A DNA stretch of 64,000 nt from S010-25 sp964466455. Its GTDB lineage: Bacteria > Pseudomonadota > Gammaproteobacteria > SZUA-229. Below are positions 1-8,321 of this stretch, one piece after another (positions within the stretch are counted from its first letter, which is position 1; every line of letters begins with the position of its first letter). The stretch lies in the NCBI GenBank assembly GCA_964466455.1, contig CAYXNL010000003.1:8043-72042 (forward strand), read 5' to 3'. The translations under genes were made by a program, and so were the position numbers. Below the pieces are notes generated by a model. It was not told the origin of the DNA and ran no database searches. It saw nothing but the letters and a program-made list of their open reading frames with translations.

Positions 1-468
1 ACAGACGGCTAGTCCCAGCTTACCAAAAGGGGTATCGGCGACAACCGTTTTGCTTCCGGCTGAAATTGTTTCTGATTCAGTATAGCTCTCGTTTGATGCC
101 TCAATGGTAACATCAAATAGATGTATCTTGTCGTAACGAGCAACACATTCCCCCTGATCATTATAAAGCATGCAGGCAGCTGATATTTTTGATGGATCTC
201 GCGAATGAAGTGGAATCGTACCGCCAACCAGCCAAATACCAAGTTTTCTGGCCTGTTCACTTAAAAAGTCCTGCAGCAATCCCTCTCCATAAGTTTCAGC
301 AATTTTCACCTTATCCGTTTCTGACGTTCCCATAATGGCAAAATTTTCAGGCAGAACAACCATTTCAGCACGCTGTTGTACGGCAATTTTTATCAATTTC
401 TCCGCTTCAGCAAGATTTGCTTTCACATTAGGACCTGATGCCATCTGTACTGCTGCAACTTTACTCAC
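1..468 (-). CDS. Carbon-nitrogen hydrolase (nitrilase/omega-amidase-like), 3' part missing
   Basis: Nitrilase-superfamily hydrolase, probably of the Nit1/Nit2 branch that acts on small deaminated amides such as deaminated glutathione or omega-amides; the substrate is inferred, not shown. 156 codons are visible from a GTG start at 468, which has a GGAGA ribosome site upstream. The Glu-Lys-Cys catalytic triad is recognisable: E41 in LPEN, K114 in YDKIH, and the cysteine of GLAVC at codon 156, which is the last codon inside the window. The remaining roughly 110-120 residues lie beyond position 1. It follows yhdP and a small secreted protein on the same strand; in many gammaproteobacteria a nitrilase sits between yhdP and tldD, so tldD may lie just outside. 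The family is certain, the exact substrate is not. Confidence 0.9.
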   Translation of the reverse strand, partial: MSKVAAVQMASGPNVKANLAEAEKLIKIAVQQRAEMVVLPENFAIMGTSETDKVKIAETYGEGLLQDFLSEQARKLGIWLVGGTIPLHSRDPSKISAACMLYNDQGECVARYDKIHLFDVTIEASNESYTESETISAGSKTVVADTPFGKLGLAVC

Positions 469-549
469 TTATTACTATCTCCGATAAGATGCTTCTGAAT
501 AATCTATCACACAAAATGGAACATCACAGTAAAACATAAGCTATCTGTT

Positions 550-957
550 TTATCGTCGTCCGAGTTCAATACCAATCATATCATCTGAATCACTACCTGG
601 CACCATCATAATGCTTTTTGATGGAACACCTAAAGCCACCAGCCAGTCAGTCAGTTCCTGTACCCACAGTTCACCTTCTTCACCACCGGGATAATGCAGC
701 AAAATAACCGTATTCGGTTCAGTTTCATAACGGTTCATCCAGTTTCTGATGACTTTTTTTAAAACCGGTATTTTTACAATCTTGCTCCCACTTCGATTCA
801 TTTCCCATTGCTCAGATGTAAGTACCCATGGTTTATTCTGCGTTGCATAAACACTGGAAAATGCTGTCAACAGGAAACAGAATATAACAAACGGTAGTGG
901 GCTAATAACTTGTTTGAAAACCATCATTTGTTTAAAAACCATCATCACTCTCATCAT
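550..957 (-). CDS. Small secreted protein of unknown function
   Basis: 135 codons from the most upstream start; 124-125 if translation begins at the double ATG at 927/924. The protein has a hydrophobic signal peptide (ISPLPFVIFCFLLTAF, cleavage likely near VYA-TQ) followed by about 95 residues with the motif LHYPGGEEGELW and a C-terminus rich in Asp/Gly. The start region overlaps the end of yhdP by up to 26 bases, so it is probably translationally coupled to it. The first codons contain an 18-bp tandem duplication (MMVFKQ twice) that spans the yhdP stop. I do not recognise the family with certainty; the fold could resemble a periplasmic OmpA-C-like module. Its position between yhdP and a nitrilase suggests an envelope role only by context. 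Confidence 0.7.
   Translation of the reverse strand: MMRVMMVFKQMMVFKQVISPLPFVIFCFLLTAFSSVYATQNKPWVLTSEQWEMNRSGSKIVKIPVLKKVIRNWMNRYETEPNTVILLHYPGGEEGELWVQELTDWLVALGVPSKSIMMVPGSDSDDMIGIELGRR
910..945. repeat. 18-bp tandem duplication at the yhdP stop
   Basis: TTGTTTGAAAACCATCAT (910-927) and TTGTTTAAAAACCATCAT (928-945), one mismatch. On the minus strand each copy codes MMVFKQ in the downstream gene, and the yhdP stop codon lies in the second copy. Confidence 0.9.
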
Positions 958-3900
958 TCTGGCTGTTGTTTATTTTACTTACTATTTTCTTGATTACCGG
1001 TTTATCCCATGATCCAGTAATCGTATAGATATCATCACTAATGAGACTGATATTGAACACTTTTTGCAATATAGCAAGGCCTGCACCAACGGCCACGCCA
1101 CCCAGTAAAGCGCCTCCCGCAAAGGTAAGTCCACTCGCATGAGGCTTGACTCGCATAAGTAAATCATAGTCATGCCTGACCAGTCCAACATTACCAGTCA
1201 TTTTAATATTTGCAGATGGAGCCTTAACATCAAAGTTTTCTAATTTGCCCAACCCATTAGAAAAATCGAGCTCGCCATTAATGGTATCGAAAGAGAATCC
1301 TTTTCGATAAACATCACCAAAATCCAGTGACAGGCGGTTGGTAAGCTCAAATATATTCATCAACCCCAACAGGCGCCCCCCGGCTCCCGGATTCATTTCA
1401 AGAATCTGGCCATCTTTAAGCTTAAAATTAATTTTACCACTTACATTTTTCCATGTAACGGCATAGGGCTCATCTTGCCAGTTGGTATTAAAACTTGCCT
1501 CCAGATTACCTCTGTCAATACTTTTTTCAAATCCCAGTCCGGTCAATGTTGAGCCCATATTATTACTACGGATACTACCGCTCAGTTCTGTTTTATTTTT
1601 ATACCGCCAATTTGATAACCACGTACCTTTTGCCCGGAGAGTCATCGACGGCCCATCAAAGTTAAGTGCATTAATCAGCATTCCGTGTCGATTCCAGTCC
1701 GTATCAAGTACCAGATTATGGAAAGTCAAGCCATTCCATAATAGCGTTTTTACCTTCCAGTTTAATGGTGGAAAGTTTACTGGTTTTATTTTTTTACTTC
1801 CCTGCTCATTTCCCTTAGAAGCAAGTAATGAATATAAATCCAGTTTATCCAGCCTGAGCTTTACTGGGGTATCTTTGTTCAGACCTTTCCCAAAAGACCC
1901 TTTGCCTGATATTAATCCTGATTTAACCGTAAAACTGACCAGTCCAGTAGAATTTCTTTGTGCATAAAGTTGCAATAGATTCTTACTATCTATATCAACA
2001 TGTAAACCATTGTTATCCAGTACATCAATAGATAGTGATAACGGCAATGGTTTTGCCGAAGGTTTGCTAACTACTTTAGATGCCAATATTGACACCCCTT
2101 TCAGTTTAGAATCTGCATTAATATGCGCCAGATAAGTTTCAGGCTTATAGGGAACAGAAACCGATATATTCCAGAGTGAACGTCCCGATAACCAGTTATG
2201 CGGAATCCAGTCATAAATTGCTAACAGTTTATCGATATTAAATTTTCCATTAATGCCAAAAATAACTTCAGGTGAGCCATTTTTTGTAATGGTACGCGCT
2301 GACAGTTTTATAATCTGGCCATTTGATTTTGCGCGCACCGATTTTGCAGAAATGCTATCCCTGGTAAAATGAAATACACCATTTATATCATCCAGAGAAT
2401 ACAATAGCTCAGGATAATACCAGCTAGCATGAATCAGGCGTAAATCCCCCGTGTAATCAGGCACTACCAAATCAGCATATAAAGGTATATTTAATGATAG
2501 ATTAAGGTTTGTATCACCATCCATCTGAAATAATTTTAAGGTATTACCAATAGTATCATTCAGCGGGCTATTCCTGATATAGGCATCCATATTTTTCATT
2601 GAGGAAGCAATATTTGCATGAAGATGTAGAGATGGATGTTGCATATTCTTTATTTGTGCACTTGCCCCTGTTATATTTCCATTCAGCGTTTTACCTGTCC
2701 CATCAGTAATAAACATACTCCGGTTATAGAATCTTATCTTTGCTGACATATCTGTAATGGCCGGCCATTTATCAAGAAACTTCAACGTCAGGTTAGCGGG
2801 CTGGAACACCACTTCCATTACCCCACTATTATTTTTATAAGGAAAATCGCTGAGACTTCCATGTAATATAAACTGCCCCTGTTTAACATAGCCATCTGTA
2901 ACAGCACCATCAAGCCACCTGACCAGGGCAGGGTCCATAATACCTACTGGCATGTAATAGGCAGCATATTTTCCATAGGCATCATAGAAATTAGCCTGCA
3001 TATCTATAAATAAATCCTGTTTTTTTAGTCCCTGTACAGGCTGTTTCTGTGCAACCTTTATAACCGGTGTTACGGTTTGCTTTTGCTGTGCTCTGATAAA
3101 CAAACGTGAATAAATATCGATATGGGCATTTTTTATATGCAGCGCGGGCGCCTGTAGCGACCAGCCATGATCCTGATTGAAATTTTTGGATAAGGTAATA
3201 ACCGCTTTGCCTTCAAGTAAATCAAAGTGCATTGATTTACGAAACAGGTTGGCAAACCTGATATGTGCATTTTCTGTAAGCAGATTAAGTGACAGGCGAT
3301 TTTTTCTATAGTGGATATCAGCATCAATACCACTAATCTTTGCGGGCACATCAGGAAGTGTTACGCCAGCATTAACAAATTCCCCCTGTAACTGCATTGC
3401 ATCCGGATGATCGTAAGAATAAAGAAAACGAAGATTATAAATATCCCCAACCGGTTTAATTCTCGTCAACAGGTCAAGTTGTTTATTATTAACACCAAGT
3501 CTGGCCAGCTTCAGCATATCCTGAATGCGCAGAAAATCAGCATTAATAAAGATATTTTTATTATCAAATCCGGCTGAAATACTGGCCACATGGGGCCAGT
3601 ATGCTTTACCTGACTGTTGCATTGCAAGATTGGCAATACGTAATCTCCAGGCCTGATGAAACCGGCTCAGGCGCAGCCTGGCTGATAGTTTGTCAACATG
3701 CCATGGTTTAATCTTTTTTTCGATGCTTGAAAATGAAAACTTACTGGCAGCAATAGTAGCCACTAACTCAGTCGGTTTATTTTTTACCAGATTCCCCCAG
3801 ATAGAGGTATTTAATATACCGTTAAATGTATATTTTGGTAACCATTTGAATTTTTTCTGCCATTGACTCAGTATGATACCCTTACCTTCAACATAAAATT

Positions 3901-4576
3901 TTCCAGTGGCAGTACTACCCAGATCACCATCAAACCGGGTACTAATTCGAAGTGAACGTCCATAATCCTTCGGCAATTGCATACTTAACTGTAATGCATG
4001 ATGATCTCCATAATTTTCAGCATCAATATTAACGTTATGCAGATCCAGTGATAATTTATTTTCCGTAAAATCCCGATAGTAGATATTACTTTTAAGCAGA
4101 GAATAATTGGCATGTTGCAGGGTATAAAGTAATTTTTTTGACACCCCGCCAGAGGTGTCATTTTTAAATTCCATCCCCTGTATTACCCATCTGTTGTCAG
4201 CATGTCTTTCTATTGAAACATCAACACCAACCAGGCTGATTTCACTTACCGTTAACGACCATCTAAGTAAACTTCTAATGGGATCAAGTGCAAACACAAA
4301 CTTGTCAAAATGAAAAACCGGTACATTATTTTTTGCATTATAGATGGTCACATTGAGCAGCTTCAGCCGTGGTGAAAACCAGTGTATATCAGCACCAATT
4401 TTCTCAATATGTACGGGCAAACCAATCTGCTGGCTTAACTGTGTCTCAATTTCTGTTTTATACCCGGTAGCATAAGGCAAAATTGCCCGGACAATACTAA
4501 ATGAAATAGCAGCAAGAATTAATATCACTGCCAGCATGACAATAATACAAACACGAAACTGCAGTAACCAGCGCAT
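932..4576 (-). CDS. yhdP: YhdP family AsmA-like envelope protein
   Basis: Very large (1214 residues) protein with one N-terminal membrane anchor (about residues 8-32, CIIVMLAVILILAAISFSIV) and a long beta-rich periplasmic body of the TIGR02099/DUF3971-AsmA_2 type. In E. coli YhdP is one of three AsmA-like proteins (with TamB and YdbH) that carry phospholipids between inner and outer membrane. The C-terminal part carries the conserved AsmA_2 signature (PGAGGRLLGLMNIFELTNRL) followed by a glycine-rich segment (FAGGALLGGVAVGAGLAI), as in the family. It follows rng and maf as in E. coli, where the order is maf-rng-yhdP-tldD. Length and end signatures agree with an intact gene. Confidence 0.95.
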   Translation of the reverse strand: MRWLLQFRVCIIVMLAVILILAAISFSIVRAILPYATGYKTEIETQLSQQIGLPVHIEKIGADIHWFSPRLKLLNVTIYNAKNNVPVFHFDKFVFALDPIRSLLRWSLTVSEISLVGVDVSIERHADNRWVIQGMEFKNDTSGGVSKKLLYTLQHANYSLLKSNIYYRDFTENKLSLDLHNVNIDAENYGDHHALQLSMQLPKDYGRSLRISTRFDGDLGSTATGKFYVEGKGIILSQWQKKFKWLPKYTFNGILNTSIWGNLVKNKPTELVATIAASKFSFSSIEKKIKPWHVDKLSARLRLSRFHQAWRLRIANLAMQQSGKAYWPHVASISAGFDNKNIFINADFLRIQDMLKLARLGVNNKQLDLLTRIKPVGDIYNLRFLYSYDHPDAMQLQGEFVNAGVTLPDVPAKISGIDADIHYRKNRLSLNLLTENAHIRFANLFRKSMHFDLLEGKAVITLSKNFNQDHGWSLQAPALHIKNAHIDIYSRLFIRAQQKQTVTPVIKVAQKQPVQGLKKQDLFIDMQANFYDAYGKYAAYYMPVGIMDPALVRWLDGAVTDGYVKQGQFILHGSLSDFPYKNNSGVMEVVFQPANLTLKFLDKWPAITDMSAKIRFYNRSMFITDGTGKTLNGNITGASAQIKNMQHPSLHLHANIASSMKNMDAYIRNSPLNDTIGNTLKLFQMDGDTNLNLSLNIPLYADLVVPDYTGDLRLIHASWYYPELLYSLDDINGVFHFTRDSISAKSVRAKSNGQIIKLSARTITKNGSPEVIFGINGKFNIDKLLAIYDWIPHNWLSGRSLWNISVSVPYKPETYLAHINADSKLKGVSILASKVVSKPSAKPLPLSLSIDVLDNNGLHVDIDSKNLLQLYAQRNSTGLVSFTVKSGLISGKGSFGKGLNKDTPVKLRLDKLDLYSLLASKGNEQGSKKIKPVNFPPLNWKVKTLLWNGLTFHNLVLDTDWNRHGMLINALNFDGPSMTLRAKGTWLSNWRYKNKTELSGSIRSNNMGSTLTGLGFEKSIDRGNLEASFNTNWQDEPYAVTWKNVSGKINFKLKDGQILEMNPGAGGRLLGLMNIFELTNRLSLDFGDVYRKGFSFDTINGELDFSNGLGKLENFDVKAPSANIKMTGNVGLVRHDYDLLMRVKPHASGLTFAGGALLGGVAVGAGLAILQKVFNISLISDDIYTITGSWDKPVIKKIVSKINNSQNDESDDGF

Positions 4577-4622
4577 AATTTATTTAACCGATTCTTCTAT
4601 TGTTATAGATGGTACAGATCCT

Positions 4623-6086
4623 TTAGAGGATCACAACATCATACTGTTCCTGCATAAACAGTGCTTCAACCTGAAACTTAATAGGAATACCAATAAAATC
4701 CTCCAGCTCGGCAAGACTGTTCGACTCCTCATCAACCAGCATATCTACCACGTCCTGTGCTGCAAGTACCAATAGTTCTCTGGCATCAAACTGCCTGGCT
4801 TCACGCAGAATCTCACGGAATATTTCATAACAGATTGTCTCAGCAGTTTTAATCGTTCCTCTGCCTTCACAGGTTGGACAGGTTCCGCACAGCACATGTT
4901 CCAGGCTTTCACGTGTTCGTTTGCGTGTCATCTCAACCAGACCCAATGACGATACTTCACAGATACAGGTTCGAGCATGATCTTTTTCCAGAGCTTTTTC
5001 CAGTGCACGAAGCACCTGACGCTTATGCTCCTCTTCAAGCATGTCAATAAAGTCCAGTATCACGATCCCGCCCAGATTCCGCAGGCGTAACTGCCTGGCA
5101 ATACCCTGTGCTGCCTCAAGATTGGTTTTAAAAATAGTTTCTTCCAGATTACGACTACCCACATAGGCACCGGTATTTACATCAATAGTTGTCATGGCTT
5201 CAGTCTGATCAATAATCAGATAACCACCGGATTTAAGTTGCACTTTGCGTTCCAGCCCCTTCTGAATTTCATCTTCCACACCGTGTAAATCAAAAATCGG
5301 GCGTTCTCCTGGATAGTGCTCAATAAAATTGACAACTTCAGGCACATATTTTTCGGCAAACTCACGCATCACCTTATAAGTACCACGCGAGTCCACACGT
5401 ATTACTTCCAGTTCCTCGTCAACCATATCACGCAATACACGTAAATATAATGGCAAGTCTCTGTGCACAACATTACCCACATCAATATCATCAGAATGAT
5501 TCAGGTTTTCCCATAAACGATTCAGATATTTGATATCACTGGCGATGGCATTTTCATCCGCTACTTCGGCGGCCGTTCGTAAAATATAGCCGGCATCTTT
5601 TATACGATGTTCCTGCTGCAGTATCAGATTACGCAGACGCTCACGTTCTGTTTCACTTTCAATCCGGGTGGACACGCCGATATTATTTGCATTGGGCATA
5701 AACACCAGATAACGTGATGGAATAGTAATATTTGTCGTTAACCTTGCCCCTTTGGTGCCTAACTGATCCTTAATGACCTGAACCAGAAGGCCCTGTCCTT
5801 CGTGCAAGACCTGACCTATATGCGGTATAGTATTATTTTCGTTGTTAAACGCAACGTCAGAAACATGAAGAAAAGCGGCTTTTTCCAGACCAATTTCTAC
5901 AAAAGCGGCCTCCATGCCGGGTAGAACCCGTACCACCTTGCCTTTATACACATTACCGACCAAACCACGACTGCGATCACGTTCGATATAAAGCTCATGC
6001 AACATCCCGTTTTCAAGGAATGCAACACGTGTTTCCTGTGGCGTGATATTAATTAATATTTCCTTACTCAATGCTCGACTTACCAT
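4623..6086 (-). CDS. rng: Ribonuclease G
   Basis: Endoribonuclease that matures the 16S rRNA 5' end and degrades some mRNAs. 487 residues, matching E. coli RNase G (489). The N-terminal S1-like region (NVYKGKVVRVLPGMEAAFV) is followed by the catalytic core with the metal-site region VILDFIDM and the zinc-link motif CGTCPTCEGRG near residues 400-410, which joins subunits in the RNase E/G family. The large C-terminal scaffold of RNase E is absent, which separates Rng from Rne. It lies 31 bp after maf, in the same order as E. coli. Confidence 0.97.
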   Translation of the reverse strand: MVSRALSKEILINITPQETRVAFLENGMLHELYIERDRSRGLVGNVYKGKVVRVLPGMEAAFVEIGLEKAAFLHVSDVAFNNENNTIPHIGQVLHEGQGLLVQVIKDQLGTKGARLTTNITIPSRYLVFMPNANNIGVSTRIESETERERLRNLILQQEHRIKDAGYILRTAAEVADENAIASDIKYLNRLWENLNHSDDIDVGNVVHRDLPLYLRVLRDMVDEELEVIRVDSRGTYKVMREFAEKYVPEVVNFIEHYPGERPIFDLHGVEDEIQKGLERKVQLKSGGYLIIDQTEAMTTIDVNTGAYVGSRNLEETIFKTNLEAAQGIARQLRLRNLGGIVILDFIDMLEEEHKRQVLRALEKALEKDHARTCICEVSSLGLVEMTRKRTRESLEHVLCGTCPTCEGRGTIKTAETICYEIFREILREARQFDARELLVLAAQDVVDMLVDEESNSLAELEDFIGIPIKFQVEALFMQEQYDVVIL

Positions 6087-6117
6087 ATTAAAACCTGCTT
6101 CTATTCTTTTATGTTCT

Positions 6118-6780
6118 TCAGTATTGGGAGGAGGATGGTACTAACGGGTTAATATTTGCCTGCATGAGTAATTCTGCAGTTTCATACAACGGTAAACCCA
6201 TCACTCCGGAGTAACTTCCCCGTATTGCCCGGATAAATTGTGCGCCCTGCCCCTGTATTGCATAGGCTCCGGCCTTCCCCATGGGTTCACCGGTTGCAAT
6301 ATACTGCTGAATACGTTGGACTGACAGGCTCGTAAAACAAACTTCAGTACAACTGGTAGCAGTCAGAATTTGCCCGGTGCAGACCAGCGCGACAGCGGTA
6401 TGCACAGAATGTAACCTGCCTGAAAGTTTAGCTAATATTTCAGCTGCATGGGCGCAATCATCCGGTTTTCCAAGTATTTCCCCTGCCACTTCGACAGTGG
6501 TGTCACAGCCTAATACCGGTATAATAGTTTTTGCTGTAATAACATGACTTAAACTACCTGACTGACTGCCTGTTATTTTATGAAATACCTGTGTTGCTTT
6601 TGCCAGCGCCAGACGTTGTACATACTCCCCTGCGACTTCATCAGGCAATGGTGTTTCATCCAGATCAATCGGATGAACATCACAGCTAACAGCAATTTGC
6701 TGGAGTAATTCAAGTCGTCTGGGTGAGGCAGAAGCCAGTATAATATCAGCTCGAATAGTTGCCAGGCCTGCTTTATTCAC
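6118..6780 (-). CDS. maf: Maf family nucleoside triphosphate pyrophosphatase
   Basis: Maf/YhdE-type house-cleaning pyrophosphatase hydrolysing dTTP/UTP and modified pyrimidine nucleotides. 220 residues, slightly longer than the usual 195-200 because of inserts, including the serine-rich loop HKITGSQSGSLSH. Motifs: ILASASPRRLELL at residues 14-26, LGCDTTVEVAGEILGKPDD with the catalytic Asp, and YAIQGQGAQFI near the C-terminus. It sits between rlmH and rng; maf-rng adjacency is standard in gammaproteobacteria. The choice of the YhdE over the YceF subtype rests on that neighbourhood and the QGQGA motif. Confidence 0.93.
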   Translation of the reverse strand: MNKAGLATIRADIILASASPRRLELLQQIAVSCDVHPIDLDETPLPDEVAGEYVQRLALAKATQVFHKITGSQSGSLSHVITAKTIIPVLGCDTTVEVAGEILGKPDDCAHAAEILAKLSGRLHSVHTAVALVCTGQILTATSCTEVCFTSLSVQRIQQYIATGEPMGKAGAYAIQGQGAQFIRAIRGSYSGVMGLPLYETAELLMQANINPLVPSSSQY

Positions 6781-6799
6781 TGCGACTGATACCTGCTCA

Positions 6800-7270
6800 T
6801 TACGCCCGATGATACGGATGATTGTTTAATATTGACCATGCACGATATAATTGTTCGACTAACATGACACGGATTAAAGTATGTGGAAAGGTCAGTGCCG
6901 ACAATGATATTTTCAGTTGCACCTTTGCCAGTAGTTCATCAGAAACACCATCCGGCCCACCAATAATCAGCGCAATATTCTGCCCCTGCAGTAGCCAGTT
7001 ATCCAGTAATGTGGCCAATTTTGCTGTACTCAGGGGCTGTCCTGCTACATCGAGCACAACGGGAAGGCTATTGTCGGGAACCGCAGCGAGCAACTTGCGA
7101 CTTTCATCACGTACAATTCGCCTGATATCCGCATTTTTACCGCGTTTAATCAGTGGCAGGGAAACCGTATTGATACGAATTTCCGCCGGCAGGCGTCGTA
7201 TATAATCGTCACAAGCCTGATCTACCCAGACCGGCATTTTATGTCCGATTGCAATTAAATGTATCTGCAA
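6800..7270 (-). CDS. rlmH: 23S rRNA pseudouridine-1915 N3-methyltransferase
   Basis: SPOUT-class methyltransferase acting on m3-pseudouridine 1915 of 23S rRNA in assembled 70S ribosomes. I start it at a TTG codon at 7270: the following residues (LQIHLIAIGHKMP) align column by column with the N-terminus of known RlmH proteins, and AGAGG stands 5 bases upstream. This gives 156 residues, the family length is about 155, and it removes the overlap with rsfS. The knotted SAM-binding region (LIIGGPDGVS) and the C-terminal YRAWSILNNHPYHR signature are intact. It lies 11 bases after rsfS, the usual partner. Confidence 0.95.
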   Translation of the reverse strand: MQIHLIAIGHKMPVWVDQACDDYIRRLPAEIRINTVSLPLIKRGKNADIRRIVRDESRKLLAAVPDNSLPVVLDVAGQPLSTAKLATLLDNWLLQGQNIALIIGGPDGVSDELLAKVQLKISLSALTFPHTLIRVMLVEQLYRAWSILNNHPYHRA

Positions 7271-7281
7271 ACGAACCTCTA

Positions 7282-7650
7282 CTAGTTTATTCCGGGAGTT
7301 TGCTGTATTTTTTCCTCTCGGTGGTGCGCATCCACTCGCCACAGACTTTCGAGGTCGTAAAAACTGCGTACTTCTTTCTGCATGACATGAACAACCACAT
7401 CGCCCAGATCAACCAGTACCCACTCTCCGGTATCTTCACCTTCGACACCCAGTGGTTGTGTGCCATTCTTCTTCGCCTGTTCTACAACATTGCCGGCAGC
7501 CGATTTCACATGACGGCTGGAGGTACCACTGGCAACAATAATCCAGTCGGTAACCGATGTTTTGTTGCCTACATCCATAACACTAATATCTTCCGCCTTC
7601 ATCTCTTCCAGCGCTGAAATTGCCATGGCTTTCAAGCCTGTTTCAGTCAT
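7282..7650 (-). CDS. rsfS: Ribosomal silencing factor RsfS
   Basis: Binds ribosomal protein uL14 and blocks subunit joining when nutrients are scarce. 122 residues with the conserved core DWIIVASGTSSRHVKSAA and GEWVLVDLGDVVVHVMQ, and a C-terminal helix ending YDLESLW. The start overlaps the nadD stop by 8 bases, so the two are translationally coupled. Order nadD-rsfS-rlmH is the common gammaproteobacterial arrangement. Confidence 0.96.
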   Translation of the reverse strand: MTETGLKAMAISALEEMKAEDISVMDVGNKTSVTDWIIVASGTSSRHVKSAAGNVVEQAKKNGTQPLGVEGEDTGEWVLVDLGDVVVHVMQKEVRSFYDLESLWRVDAHHREEKIQQTPGIN

Positions 7651-8266
7651 CTAAAGTAAACCTCTTTAATTGTTCATAAACACCAGCCGGTAGCCAGTGA
7701 TCCACGGCCTGTCCGTGTTGCAAACGCAGCCTGATTTCAGTTGACGAGATCGCAAGCTGTGGTACCGATTGTAACAGGATTTTACCGGTCTGCTGCACCG
7801 CTAGCTGTGTTTTATCGTTGATAATACGTGCACGAAGGAAATCACTCATTGCTGATTCTACCAGCTCAAACCCAGGACGCTGGGTAATCACCAGATGACA
7901 CAGGGTTAATATCGTCTGCCACTGGTGCCACTGCTCAAAACTGGAAAAAGCATCTACTCCCAGTATCAGGCAAAGACTCTTATCCGGGAAATCTTGCTTT
8001 AACGATTGCAGTGTATCCACCATATAGGATGGCTCCTCACGCTGCAGTTCACGCCTGTCCAGTACAAACCCCGGGTAAGGCCGTAATGCAATCTCCAGTA
8101 ATGCCTGTCGTTTCTCCGAACTCAGCCAGGGTACGGCACGGTGTGGCGGTAGCCGATTTGGAATAAACCGAATCTGACTGAGCGCCAGCGACTGCATGAC
8201 GGCTTGCGCCGGTTTTAGATGACCATAATGCACCGGATCAAAAGTGCCACCAAAAATACCAATCAT
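7643..8266 (-). CDS. nadD: Nicotinate-nucleotide adenylyltransferase
   Basis: Transfers AMP from ATP to nicotinate mononucleotide in NAD biosynthesis. The ATG at 8266 is preferred because it begins MIGIFGGTFDPVHYGHL, the normal family N-terminus with the HxGH nucleotidyltransferase motif; longer in-frame starts add an unrelated tail that runs into proA. 207 residues, near the family length of about 213. The second motif, ISSTEIR (SxTxxR), is present near residue 170. It lies between proA and rsfS. Confidence 0.95.
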   Translation of the reverse strand: MIGIFGGTFDPVHYGHLKPAQAVMQSLALSQIRFIPNRLPPHRAVPWLSSEKRQALLEIALRPYPGFVLDRRELQREEPSYMVDTLQSLKQDFPDKSLCLILGVDAFSSFEQWHQWQTILTLCHLVITQRPGFELVESAMSDFLRARIINDKTQLAVQQTGKILLQSVPQLAISSTEIRLRLQHGQAVDHWLPAGVYEQLKRFTLDD

Positions 8267-8321
8267 GACGTAACCGACGACCGGAACCGGACTCCAGTCG
8301 CCTGCCTGCTCAGCGCTAGAT

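Noticed and set aside
9..260. Minus-strand open frame of 83 codons at the left edge
   Set aside because: It overlaps the nitrilase in another frame; the nitrilase frame has a start with a ribosome site and two catalytic residues plus the catalytic Cys at the edge.
4536..4775. Plus-strand 79-codon frame at the yhdP-rng junction
   Set aside because: It is a shadow of the two well-supported minus-strand genes with no ribosome site.
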